A DNA stretch of 64,000 nt from Pseudarthrobacter naphthalenicus. Lineage in GTDB: Bacteria > Actinomycetota > Actinomycetes > Actinomycetales > Micrococcaceae. This document shows, one piece after another, positions 8,436 through 16,132 of this stretch. Numbering within the stretch: position 1 is the stretch's first letter; every line of letters starts with the position of its first letter. The stretch spans positions 1 through 64,000 of the forward strand of contig NZ_JARESG010000015.1 in the NCBI RefSeq assembly GCF_029076445.1. The letters are read 5' to 3'. The notes below the pieces were generated by a model, which was given only the letters and a program-made list of their open reading frames with translations, was not told the origin of the DNA and made no database searches. Both the position numbers and the translations under genes were made by a program.

Positions 8436-10094
8436 ATGACTACTCTTACCGTCTCCGGCCGCGTCGCACAGGTTCTCAGCAGCTATGTCACCGATGTCTT
8501 CGGCGTGATGGGCAACGGCAACGTCTACTTCCTGGACGCCGCGGAACAGCTGGGCCTCCGCTTCTCCGCCGTCCGCCACGAAGGCGCCGCCATCGCCGCG
8601 GCCGACGCCTACTACCGGACCTCGGGACGGCTCGCCGCGGGCACCACCACCTACGGCCCCGGCTTCACCAACGCACTCACCGCCATCGCGGAGGCGGTGC
8701 AGGCGCAGATCCCCGTGGTGCTGGTCACCGGGGACGCCCCGAGCAGCGGCGCCCGGCCCCAGGACGTGGACCAGGCGGCCATCGCCGCAGGTCTCGGTGC
8801 GGCGACCTTCACCGTCACCCGCGATGCCGCGGGCTCCATCACCCGGCAGGCGGTGGAGTACGCACTCACCAAGCGCACCGCCGTCGTGATTGCCATCCCC
8901 TACGACCTCGCAGCACTCGAGGCGGACGAGGAAGAACTTCCGGCGCCGCTGGCACCAACGGTGATTGACGACGTCGACGGCGGCCTGGGGCAGGTGGCCC
9001 GCCTGCTCGCCGGGGCGAAGCGGCCGCTGATCCTCGCCGGCCGCGGCGCGCACCTCGCCGGCGCCGGCCCGGAGCTCCGCGAGCTCGCCGACCGCCTCGG
9101 CGCACTGACCGCCGGAACCGCCCTGGCGCTCAACCTCCTCAATGGCGAGGGGTACTTGGGCGTCGCCGGCGGTTTCGGCACCGACACCGCGGCCGGGCTC
9201 ATGGGTGAGGCCGATGTGGTCCTCGTGGCCGGGGCAAGCCTGAGTCCCTTCACCCTGCGGTTCGGGCACCTGCTCGGCCCGGACAGCACCGTCATCCAGA
9301 TCGACACCGCGCTGCAGCCGACGCACCCCCGGGTGGACGCGTTCGTCAGCGCGGACGTGAAGTCTGCTGCTTCGCGCCTCCTGGGGATGCTGGACGGCGG
9401 AGCTTCGGGCACCGCGTGGCGCGCGGAAGCCCGCAAGCGCCTGGCCGAAGGCCCGGGCCACGCAGCAGGTTCGGCGGAGACACCGGATGGCCGGCTGGAC
9501 CCGCGCGCCCTGGCCTCCGCCCTGGACGCTGTGCTGCCGGAGCGGCGCACCGTGGTCCAGGACGGCGGGCACTTCCTCGGCTGGGCACCCATGTACTGGA
9601 ACATCCCGCGGCCCCAGGACCTGGTGATGGTGGGGACCGCCTTCCAGAGCATCGGGCTGGGCCTGGCCAGCGCCGTCGGGGCAGCCCGCGCGGTGGAGGA
9701 CGGCCGCACCCTGGTGCTGGCCTCGGGCGACGGCGGTTTCCTGATGGGCCTGTCCGACCTCGAATCGCTGATCGGTGCCGCTCGCAGTGCGATTGTGGTC
9801 ATCTACAACGACGCCGCCTACGGAGCCGAAATCCACCAGTACGCCTCCAAGGGCCTGACCGACAAGCCCATGCTGATCCCCGAGGTGGACTTCAGCGGGG
9901 TTGCCCGCGCTCTGGGTGCTGAGTCCGCGATTATCCGCTCGCTTTCCGATTTGTCCGCGCTCCAGGACTGGATCGACGCCGGCGCCAAGGGAACCTTTGT
10001 GGCCGACTGCCGCATTACCTCCAGCGTCCGGGCACCCTGGATGAGCGAGTGGATGGCAGCTTCCCGGGCTGCGAAGGCTGCGTTGGCGGGGTAG
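8436..10094 (+). CDS. ThDP-dependent enzyme, acetolactate synthase/decarboxylase-like
   Basis: 552 aa from the ATG at 8436 (MTTLTVSGRVAQVL); the open frame extends upstream, but those codons look non-coding. The N-terminal ThDP Pyr domain has the catalytic glutamate in RHEGAAIAAADAY. A central Rossmann-like domain follows. The C-terminal PP domain has the ThDP/Mg motif GDGGFLMG...IVVIYNDAAYG. The FAD-binding and regulatory features of true biosynthetic acetolactate synthases are not obvious, and no small subunit gene is present. With an aminotransferase and an amino-acid permease next door, decarboxylation of a 2-oxo acid (for example indole- or phenylpyruvate) is a reasonable guess. No good ribosome site precedes the start. 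A relic of a second copy lies at 15198-15440. Confidence 0.82.
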   Translation: MTTLTVSGRVAQVLSSYVTDVFGVMGNGNVYFLDAAEQLGLRFSAVRHEGAAIAAADAYYRTSGRLAAGTTTYGPGFTNALTAIAEAVQAQIPVVLVTGDAPSSGARPQDVDQAAIAAGLGAATFTVTRDAAGSITRQAVEYALTKRTAVVIAIPYDLAALEADEEELPAPLAPTVIDDVDGGLGQVARLLAGAKRPLILAGRGAHLAGAGPELRELADRLGALTAGTALALNLLNGEGYLGVAGGFGTDTAAGLMGEADVVLVAGASLSPFTLRFGHLLGPDSTVIQIDTALQPTHPRVDAFVSADVKSAASRLLGMLDGGASGTAWRAEARKRLAEGPGHAAGSAETPDGRLDPRALASALDAVLPERRTVVQDGGHFLGWAPMYWNIPRPQDLVMVGTAFQSIGLGLASAVGAARAVEDGRTLVLASGDGGFLMGLSDLESLIGAARSAIVVIYNDAAYGAEIHQYASKGLTDKPMLIPEVDFSGVARALGAESAIIRSLSDLSALQDWIDAGAKGTFVADCRITSSVRAPWMSEWMAASRAAKAALAG

Positions 10095-10111
10095 CCGAAT
10101 TTAGAAGCCAA

Positions 10112-10145
10112 CGGCCCAGCATGGCTACGTTGTCATGCTGGGCCG
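10112..10145 (+). terminator. hairpin between convergent genes
   Basis: CGGCCCAGCATG and CATGCTGGGCCG form a perfect 12-bp stem with a 10-base loop. It lies between the ThDP gene and the leftward DUF4234 gene and could serve both. A T-containing tail (GATTTAGTTCTTT) follows on the plus strand. Confidence 0.75.
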
Positions 10146-10181
10146 ATTTAGTTCTTTACCCCTGTCTCAGGGCATGCCGTG

Positions 10182-10511
10182 TCAGACGGTAACAGGAACG
10201 GTGACCGCGGCCGGTGCGATCTTTCGGTTGAACTCGTGCTGGACGATTGCGGGCCCGATGGTACCGAGAAGGAGTATCAACCAAAACGCCGCGTGACGCC
10301 CCAGGCCTCGATGCGTGAAAACCTCGACACCCACTGAGTATTTCCACAGCCAGACGATGTTGGCAATGGGCACGAGCAGCAACCATGCGGTGGGTATAGC
10401 GGTACCGTACTTATTCATTTCATTTTTCGTCTTCACACTCCAAACCAAAGAGTAGATTCCGAAAGTAACGATGGGCAAGAGTAGCGGCGCTGCAATGCTG
10501 CGATATTTCAT
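10182..10511 (-). CDS. DUF4234-type small membrane protein
   Basis: 109 aa from the ATG at 10511, which has a strong AGGAG 5 bases upstream. It has three predicted hydrophobic helices. The first contains the DUF4234 hallmark FGIYSLVWSVKTKNEMNKYG, and IPTAWLLLVPIANIVWLWKY follows. The function of this family is unknown; members are often short inner-membrane proteins of Gram-positive bacteria. It is alone on its strand, facing the ThDP gene across a shared hairpin. Confidence 0.75.
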   Translation of the reverse strand: MKYRSIAAPLLLPIVTFGIYSLVWSVKTKNEMNKYGTAIPTAWLLLVPIANIVWLWKYSVGVEVFTHRGLGRHAAFWLILLLGTIGPAIVQHEFNRKIAPAAVTVPVTV

Positions 10512-10636
10512 GGTTCTCCTAGACACATTTCGTGGAACGGTCGGAGTAACACCTCTGGCGCATCACAGCGTCGTCGATTTCCACCAAAGTGACACTATCC
10601 GGGGTAATCACCGCCGAAGGCAAAACTAGGGCAATC

Positions 10637-10666
10637 TTGACGCAAACCTGCGCAGTGCGTCATATT
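10637..10666 (+). promoter_or_regulatory. possible promoter upstream of the AAA+/radical-SAM locus
   Basis: TTGACG and CATATT are separated by 18 bases in the 377-base gap between the DUF4234 gene and the five-gene locus. It would give an untranslated leader of over 200 bases. No gene was seen in the rest of the gap. Confidence 0.35.
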
Positions 10667-10888
10667 GCACAGGCTGGGCGACTTGTCCTAAGTCGCTGGT
10701 CAGGGATTTCCGGTCCGTTCCTCAGAGGCACACTGTCCTACGTCCTTTGAACCACCCATCACTCATGTGCTTTCGGGGGCTACAACCCGACGGACAACGG
10801 GAATTCACGCCGATTGAAGAAGCTCCTGGTCATGGTCGGCTGGGATATGCTTCGTGCAGTTGTGACAAATGTAATGTTGGGGGCCAAT

Positions 10889-12526
10889 ATGAATTCAAAA
10901 ATGCCGCTGAAGTTCGGGGCGACTCTAGTAGAGCTGATCCGGGCCCGGCACCCGATCCTCCTCGTGGAAACCCACGAAGGTGACAGGGTGATCGCTGCTG
11001 CTGAAGCTGTCGCCGTCAGCCCGGATATTCGGCGACAACGCAGGGTCATTGCCTACACGGTTTCCAAGGGACTGCACGCACCCGGGCAAGCGGGAAAGCC
11101 AACCGCTCCGGATGTTGCCCTCGTCGAGGCCACGAAGACACCAGAACCCACCATCTTCGTGTTCTTCGACCTCCACCACTTCTTGGGGTCGCAGGGGCGT
11201 CCGGCGGAGCCAACGATGGTGCGGGCAGTCCAGGACGCCGCGACAGCCTTTCGTACCGGAGAGGTCCCGCACACCCTCATCATCGTTTCGCCGGCTCTGA
11301 CGTTGCCGGCGGATCTGGAGAAGGAAGTAACCGTTGTTGATCTTCCCTTGCCGACAGCAGGGGAAATCGAGGGTGTCCTCGATGAGATTGTCAGTGCGAA
11401 CGCCGCGTCCATCGTCGTTGACCTGAGCGCGGACGATCGCCAAAGACTCATCCAGGCAGCACAGGGACTGACCCTGGGCGAGGCGGAAAACGCCTTCGCA
11501 CGCGCCATCGCCTCAGACAGGCGGCTGGACGCTTCGGATATCGCCTTGGTCCTTGACGAAAAGCGCCAAACCATCAGGAAGTCAGGACTGCTGGAGTTCA
11601 TCACGCCAGAGGGCACGATGAACGACGTCGGGGGCCTGGAAAATCTGAAGAAATGGCTAGAGAAGCGGAACGGCTCCTGGCTGCCCGAAGCGCAGCGCTG
11701 GTCCATCCCAGCACCAAAGGGTGTTCTCATCACCGGCATCCCCGGCTGCGGCAAGAGCCTCACCGCCACCTGCATGGCCACGCTTTGGGGACTTCCCCTA
11801 CTACGCCTTGACGTCGGCCGAGTCTTCTCCGGTCTCGTGGGCTCCAGCGAACAGAACATGCGGGGCGCGCTCAAGCTGGCAGAAGCGGTCTCCCCATCCA
11901 TACTGTGGATCGACGAAATTGAGAAAGGCTTCGGTTCGAGCGGCAGCGGAGACTCGGGCACCAGTCAGCGCGTCTTCGGAACGTTCCTGACGTGGATGCA
12001 GGAGAAAAAGAACCCTGTCTTCGTTATCGCCACCGCGAACAAGATCGACACCCTCCCACCAGAATTCCTCCGCAAGGGCCGCTTCGACGAGATCTTTTTC
12101 GTCGACCTGCCGACGAGAGAAGAACGGGTCCACATCTGGCGCATTCAGCTCGAAAAGCGGCTTACCGCCGGATCTGAAGCCACTGGAGACTTCGAGATAA
12201 ACAAGGATTCGCTGGGCTTCCTTGCGGAACACACGGAGGGCTTTTCAGGAGCAGAGATCGCCGAAGCAGCAGTCAGTGCCTGCTTTGAAGCATTTTCGGA
12301 GCGCCGGCGCCTTAACGAAAAAGATCTCCGAAGGGCGATCACCAACACTGTTCCCCTGTCGGTCACCCAAGCGGAGCAAATCAAAGGAGTCCGGGATTGG
12401 GCTTCACAGCGGGCCGTGGCAGCAACGTCAACGAGTTCCAGAGGTGATTACTCCACCAGCGGGTCTGCAGCGCCTGCAGATGTAAACTCTTGGCGCGGTG
12501 GTCGGCAGATCGACTTTGGGGACTGA
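10889..12526 (+). CDS. Ycf46-like AAA+ ATPase
   Basis: 545 aa from the ATG at 10889, preceded by GGGGG; a TTG 25 codons upstream in the same frame is less likely. The N-terminal half (1-235) has the layout of plastid/cyanobacterial Ycf46: [18 protein letters not shown] at 18-34, a strand with VFFDLHHFL at 91-99, and the hallmark [15 protein letters not shown] at 193-207. The C-terminal half is a classical AAA+ module: Walker A GIPGCGKS at 283-290, Walker [11 protein letters not shown] at 338-347, then [20 protein letters not shown] at 381-400 with likely arginine fingers. Such ATPases remodel protein partners. Five bases separate it from the next gene, the first of four tightly coupled partners. 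Substrate and trigger are unknown. Confidence 0.85.
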   Translation: MNSKMPLKFGATLVELIRARHPILLVETHEGDRVIAAAEAVAVSPDIRRQRRVIAYTVSKGLHAPGQAGKPTAPDVALVEATKTPEPTIFVFFDLHHFLGSQGRPAEPTMVRAVQDAATAFRTGEVPHTLIIVSPALTLPADLEKEVTVVDLPLPTAGEIEGVLDEIVSANAASIVVDLSADDRQRLIQAAQGLTLGEAENAFARAIASDRRLDASDIALVLDEKRQTIRKSGLLEFITPEGTMNDVGGLENLKKWLEKRNGSWLPEAQRWSIPAPKGVLITGIPGCGKSLTATCMATLWGLPLLRLDVGRVFSGLVGSSEQNMRGALKLAEAVSPSILWIDEIEKGFGSSGSGDSGTSQRVFGTFLTWMQEKKNPVFVIATANKIDTLPPEFLRKGRFDEIFFVDLPTREERVHIWRIQLEKRLTAGSEATGDFEINKDSLGFLAEHTEGFSGAEIAEAAVSACFEAFSERRRLNEKDLRRAITNTVPLSVTQAEQIKGVRDWASQRAVAATSTSSRGDYSTSGSAAPADVNSWRGGRQIDFGD

Positions 12527-12531
12527 AGGCG

Positions 12532-12960
12532 ATGAGTCTCGAAGTTCTTCTCATCCCACTCGGAATTGCAGCCATTGCCGCCATAAAAGAAGCGCGCAGC
12601 GCTGATCTTTGCGAAAAATGCAAGACCACCCGGATCAAGGATCAACAGCTCCTGCAGGACGCTCTCTTGGGTATGGGTGCCACCAGCCTCAGCGTAGCGG
12701 ACGGTCGCATCACCGGTGGCAGCCCCTACGGCCGGATCACTTTCCAGCGGGTCGGCGAAGTCTTCCTCGGGCGAGTCGATGGCGCCGACGGCCAAGTCAC
12801 AGACAACATGCTGGCTGCCCTGGATATGAGCGTGGGAGCGCTGCTCCAGCAGAGAACAATCGCGTCTCTGCACGAGCGGGCCGCCGAGATGGGGATGACC
12901 TTGGTCTCGCAGACCACGGCCAACGGAGAAGTCCAACTCGTTTTCGAACAGGCGACATGA
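12532..12960 (+). CDS. Ycf35/DUF1257-like protein with N-terminal hydrophobic/CxxC segment
   Basis: 142 aa; the ATG is 5 bases after the ATPase stop. The first 20 residues are hydrophobic (LLIPLGIAAIAAI), followed by C27-x-x-C30 in DLCEKCKTT. From about residue 37 the layout resembles DUF1257/Ycf35: LLQDALLGMG, a strand with YGRITFQR, FLGRVDG, then a helix with LHERAAEMGMTLVSQTTANG and a final beta strand VQLVFEQ. DUF1257 and DUF2997 genes are commonly adjacent, and a DUF2997-like gene overlaps the end of this one. The function of Ycf35 is unknown. Assignment by eye is moderately sure; the hydrophobic, cysteine-bearing head is an unusual addition. Confidence 0.65.
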   Translation: MSLEVLLIPLGIAAIAAIKEARSADLCEKCKTTRIKDQQLLQDALLGMGATSLSVADGRITGGSPYGRITFQRVGEVFLGRVDGADGQVTDNMLAALDMSVGALLQQRTIASLHERAAEMGMTLVSQTTANGEVQLVFEQAT

Positions 12961-13184
12961 TGCAAAAAAAGACCATAACCGTCACCGTTTCGCCCTCTGG
13001 ATCCATCACTGCCGAGGCCAGCGGTCCGGGTCCGGCATGTGCGGACGAACTTGCAGCTATCCAGGCACTCCTCCCCGATGCAGTCATCGTGGATTCCCGC
13101 CTGACACCTGCATACTTCCAGATCACCACTGCTCAAGAAACTGCAACTCAACAACTACAGCACGAAGGGGACAACGGACGATGA
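12957..13184 (+). CDS. DUF2997-like small protein
   Basis: 75 aa; its ATG overlaps the previous stop codon (ATGA). The pattern ITVTVSPSGSITAEASGPGP, then ACADELAAIQALLPDA, matches DUF2997: a short two-stranded start with a central glycine, one conserved cysteine (C26) and a helix. Members accompany DUF1257/Ycf35 genes. A second ATG directly after the first gives an equally good start. Function unknown; the lone conserved cysteine makes it a candidate substrate or cluster carrier for the radical-SAM partner, which is speculation. Confidence 0.65.
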   Translation: MMQKKTITVTVSPSGSITAEASGPGPACADELAAIQALLPDAVIVDSRLTPAYFQITTAQETATQQLQHEGDNGR

Positions 13185-13978
13185 CGCCCGAAGAAAAACT
13201 GTGTTCACGCACTTGGCGGCTACGCAACAGCGCCGGAGTCCTCTGGAGCATTCTCTCCTTCGGCTTCCTTACGGGCGTCGGATTCCTCATCCGAGGGGTG
13301 AAAGCCAAGAACAAGCTCTGGATCCAAATGGGCGTGGGATTTCTCGTCCTGGGACTCGGTCTTTTGGTGGCAACCGGATTCATTGACGCTGGCACAAAGG
13401 AAGCACCCGTCAGCTCCACGGCGAACACCATCTGGGGATGGATATGGTTCTCGACGTTCGTAGCCGGAGTCGTTCTATCAATAATCATGAACCGGAAGTG
13501 GCTGGTGTGGAAGGCCCACTCGGGCGACGCCAAGTGGTACGCCCAGGCTGGCACCTCCGCTCCCCCTGTCAACGCGCACACAGTTCCTGACCCCCACGCC
13601 GCTGCGGCGGCGGCCTTCAGGTCTACCGTCCCCTCAAGTCCAGCGCCGGCTGCCCAACCCGCCTCACCAGCGCACTTCTCCACTCCTCAGAGTGCCCCGT
13701 TGGCCACCGTTGACGTCAACGCTGCATCGGCCCAGGACCTCGCCGCATTGGGCATCGATTACGACACAGCCGGACGTATTGTGGAAGCCCGGACAAGTCG
13801 AGGACAGTTCACTTCCTTTGAGCAACTCATGTCTCAGGCCCAGGTACAGCCGCACCTCCTGATCCCGCACCGGCAAAAGCTTGCCTTCGGGGGCGGCGGG
13901 GTCAGCGCGGCCGAACAGGCCGCGCCGCAGCCGACCCGGCGAAATGCCAACCAAACGGCCCGCCGACTCGACCTTTGA
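13181..13978 (+). CDS. membrane protein with C-terminal helix-hairpin-helix domain
   Basis: 265 aa; the ATG overlaps the DUF2997 stop codon (ATGA). Three hydrophobic helices lie at about 18-38, 46-66 and 84-104. A Pro/Ala-rich linker follows, with blocks such as PSSPAPAAQPASPA. Residues 177-215 form a ComEA-type helix-hairpin-helix: VDVNAASAQDLAALGIDYDT, then GRIVEARTSRGQFTSFEQL. In ComEA this fold binds DNA, but in many membrane proteins it is a protein-interaction module. Its place inside the coupled array suggests it anchors the system to the membrane. Confidence 0.75.
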   Translation: MTPEEKLCSRTWRLRNSAGVLWSILSFGFLTGVGFLIRGVKAKNKLWIQMGVGFLVLGLGLLVATGFIDAGTKEAPVSSTANTIWGWIWFSTFVAGVVLSIIMNRKWLVWKAHSGDAKWYAQAGTSAPPVNAHTVPDPHAAAAAAFRSTVPSSPAPAAQPASPAHFSTPQSAPLATVDVNAASAQDLAALGIDYDTAGRIVEARTSRGQFTSFEQLMSQAQVQPHLLIPHRQKLAFGGGGVSAAEQAAPQPTRRNANQTARRLDL

Positions 13979-14601
13979 CTGCCGACGTTCTGCGCGTTGC
14001 CCGGGTCCTGCATGGGACAACAGCTGAAGGACCGGGGGTCCGGAGCGCCATCTGGTTCCAGGGCTGCAGCATCCAGTGCGCGGGGTGCATTAACCCCCAC
14101 CTGTTCAGTTCGGCCGGCGGAAGCGACATGAATGTCAGTGACATCGTTCTAGCTGCCGTAGAAGGCGGAGTCGAGGGGCTTACTCTCATCGGCGGTGAGC
14201 CCTTCGACCAGCCCGCCGCTGGGGCGGAGCTGGCACGGATGGCCCAGGAACAAGGGCTCGGAGTCATCGCTTTCTCCGGCTACCAGTACGAGACACTCCT
14301 GCACAGGGACCAAGACACCGAACTGTTTCTTGGTGCTATCGACCTGGTCGTCGACGGCCCCTATCAGGCATGGAATCAGGAAACAGACCGGGCGTTGGTT
14401 GGGTCCACCAACCAACGCTTCATCCACATCTCCGATCGATACAGTTCCTATCGCCCAGAAATTTCCGCCAACCGCGTTGATATACGCGTCCTCCCTGATG
14501 GTTCCATCGACGTGGCCGGCTTCCTGGACACGAGCAACCTGAACGACCTGATGGAAGCGACGGGGACGAAAAGAAAGGCACGACGGACGATGACGGGGTA
14601 A
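13975..14601 (+). CDS. NrdG-like radical-SAM activase (4Fe-4S single-cluster protein)
   Basis: 208 aa. The start is a TTG whose last two bases overlap the preceding TGA. The radical-SAM cluster motif is CSIQCAGC (CxxxCxxC) at about 29-36, inside VRSAIWFQGCSIQCAGCINP, typical of the NrdG/PflA-type short activases. GGEPFDQP at about 72-79 is the SAM-binding GGE motif. No nrdD or pflB glycyl-radical enzyme gene is nearby, so its target may be one of the coupled partners rather than a ribonucleotide reductase. It closes the five-gene array and is followed by a hairpin. The family call is firm; the substrate is unknown. Confidence 0.85.
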   Translation: MTADVLRVARVLHGTTAEGPGVRSAIWFQGCSIQCAGCINPHLFSSAGGSDMNVSDIVLAAVEGGVEGLTLIGGEPFDQPAAGAELARMAQEQGLGVIAFSGYQYETLLHRDQDTELFLGAIDLVVDGPYQAWNQETDRALVGSTNQRFIHISDRYSSYRPEISANRVDIRVLPDGSIDVAGFLDTSNLNDLMEATGTKRKARRTMTG

Positions 14602-14648
14602 GAAGCGACGCGCTAGGCAGATTCGATTCTTGACATCTCCGCAGGACC

Positions 14649-14670
14649 GCGGCACTCACGCAAGTGCCGC
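14649..14670 (+). terminator. hairpin after the radical-SAM gene
   Basis: GCGGCACT and AGTGCCGC pair perfectly (8 bp) around a 6-base loop about 48 bases after the stop codon. There is no T-run, so this is a probable rather than classical terminator. Confidence 0.5.
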
Positions 14671-14687
14671 CGTCGGACATCCACGCC

Positions 14688-15200
14688 TCACATCACCGTC
14701 GGCTTCCCGGGCCGTCCCTTATGCTCCGCGCGTGCGATCTCAAAGCTGCTCCCGAACGGCAGCGAGTCCAGGTCCAGCAGCGGGTTGTTGTCCTGCGTCT
14801 CCACCAGCTTGCGGGCGGCTTCCTCCGATTCCACGCTGGGCATGGACCCGGGCAAGTGCCGCCGGGCTGATTCGGGCAGGAACCAGATGGCCACGGCGGC
14901 AACCGCAGCCACGGCCGTGAGGTAGTACGCAATCGCCATGTCGTCCCCGGTCAGTTCGATGAGGGACGCAATGATGAACGGGGCCGTCCCGCCGAAGCTG
15001 GCCACCGCCAGCTTGTAGGCGATGCCTATGGCCGAGTAGCGGTGCTCGGTGGGGAACAGTGCCGACCTCGCCGCGGCGAGGTTCGACACCGAAAACGCCA
15101 CAGGGAACGCGACCACGGCCAGGACCAAAAGCCTTGCCGGGAGGCTGCCCGCCGCTCTCGCCAGGAACGCCGGAACTGCAAGCAACACCGTGCTGGCGGC
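14688..15200 (-). pseudogene. 3' remnant of an MHS-family MFS transporter
   Basis: The minus strand encodes about 165 residues that align with the C-terminal third of the intact transporter at 33809-35323. Matches include ALFPTEHRYSAIGIAYKLAV with ALFPTAHRYGAMGIAYNFAV, PFIIASLIELTGDD with PFIIASLIQLTGND, and FLPESARRHLPGSMPSV identical. Homology stops at about 15200, where the frame runs into unrelated sequence belonging to the opposite-strand ThDP remnant. The N-terminal two thirds are missing, so this cannot be a working transporter. Confidence 0.85.
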
Positions 15201-15440
15201 CTGCCGATCACCGAGGTGTATTTCAGCGGGATCGCCCGCGCTCTGTGTGCTGAGTCCGCGATCATCCGTTCGCTGTCGGACCTTTCCGTGCGCCAGGACT
15301 GGATCGACGCCGGAGCCCAGGGAACGTTCGTGGCCGACTGCCGGATCACCTCGAGGGTCCGGGCCCCGCGGATGAGCGAGTGGATGCAGGCCAAACAGGG
15401 GGCGAAGGCGGCTGTGGCGGCTGGTCATGCCGGCGGGTAG
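15198..15440 (+). pseudogene. 3' remnant of a ThDP-dependent enzyme
   Basis: About 80 codons align with the C-terminus of the ThDP enzyme at 8436-10094: AESAIIRSLSDLS, QDWIDAGAQGTFVADCRITS and MSEWM are shared. DNA identity is roughly four fifths by eye, so this is an old paralogue rather than a fresh duplicate. Nothing of the gene is left upstream of about 15198, where it meets the truncated transporter remnant head to head. Confidence 0.85.
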
Positions 15441-15552
15441 GCCTGCGACTCATCGGAGCCCGGGGAGCTTGCGGGGCAATGACCGCAGGCCAAACAAAGC
15501 AGCCTGACCACAGGTCCGACTGGTACCATATCCAGTACACAAGGAGGAAGAC

Positions 15553-15801
15553 ATGGCAATCACCGCAAGCGAGGCACGGCGGGATCTCTTCGGCCTCATC
15601 GAACGCGTCAACCTCGATCACACCGAAGTCGAGATCACGTCCAAGCGCGGATCCGCAATCCTCATGTCCAAGGAAGAGTACGACGCCCTGGTGGAGACCA
15701 CCCATCTGCTGCGGTCGCCGAAGAACGCCCAACGATTGCTCTCATCCCTTGCTGCCGTCCGGGATGGTCAAGTCACCGAGCACGAGCTTACTGATCCGTG
15801 A
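15553..15801 (+). CDS. yefM: YefM/Phd-type antitoxin
   Basis: 82 aa with AAGGAGG 6 bases before the ATG. The sequence MAITASEARRDLFGLIERVN, then VEITSKRGSAILMSKEEYDA, is the Phd/YefM DNA-binding antitoxin fold; the C-terminal tail (about 55-82) should wrap the toxin. The stop codon overlaps the GTG start of the toxin by 4 bases. Such antitoxins repress their own operon; two GTAC half-sites lie just upstream of the gene (around 15522-15537) and may be part of the operator. Confidence 0.9.
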   Translation: MAITASEARRDLFGLIERVNLDHTEVEITSKRGSAILMSKEEYDALVETTHLLRSPKNAQRLLSSLAAVRDGQVTEHELTDP

Positions 15802-16067
15802 CCGCCGGCCGAAGGCTGGCATGGACCGCCGAAGGGTGGGAGGACTACCTCTACTGGCAGACCCAGGACCGCAAGACACTCAGGCGGATCAACACCCTCA
15901 TCGAAGACACCTTGCGCGATGATCCCTTCGAGGGCATCGGCAAGCCGGAGGCCCTGAAACACGCGCTGGCCGGAGCATGGTCCAGGCGCATCGATCAGGA
16001 ACACCGACTCGTCTACATGGCGGATGACCAGTACGTGACCATCCTGCAGGCCCGCTACCACTACTAA
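15798..16067 (+). CDS. yoeB: YoeB/Txe-family ribosome-dependent mRNA interferase toxin
   Basis: 89 aa, GTG start overlapping the antitoxin stop. The family pattern is complete: WEDYLYWQTQDRKTLRRIN, DDPFEGIGKPEALKHALAG, WSRRIDQEHRLVYMAD and the C-terminal ARYHY with the catalytic-type His-Tyr end. YoeB cleaves mRNA in the ribosomal A site. The pair follows a scar of truncated genes, which fits a mobile or recently arrived module. The toxin appears intact. Confidence 0.92.
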   Translation: MTAGRRLAWTAEGWEDYLYWQTQDRKTLRRINTLIEDTLRDDPFEGIGKPEALKHALAGAWSRRIDQEHRLVYMADDQYVTILQARYHY

Positions 16068-16132
16068 CGGCTGGTCCCCGACGACCGGCCGTCGAGGGCC
16101 GGTTACGGGAGGCCGGACCGGCCGGGGCTTCG

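Noticed and set aside
8247..9836. Long open frame (about 530 codons) on the minus strand across the ThDP enzyme gene
   Set aside because: It is antisense to a gene with clear ThDP motifs, and its translation is Gly/Arg/Ala-rich with no family pattern. High-G+C codon use produces such shadows.
13975..14601. Assignment as anaerobic ribonucleotide reductase activase NrdG
   Set aside because: No nrdD gene is present in the window and the gene is locked into an AAA+/Ycf35-type operon; only the fold is NrdG-like.
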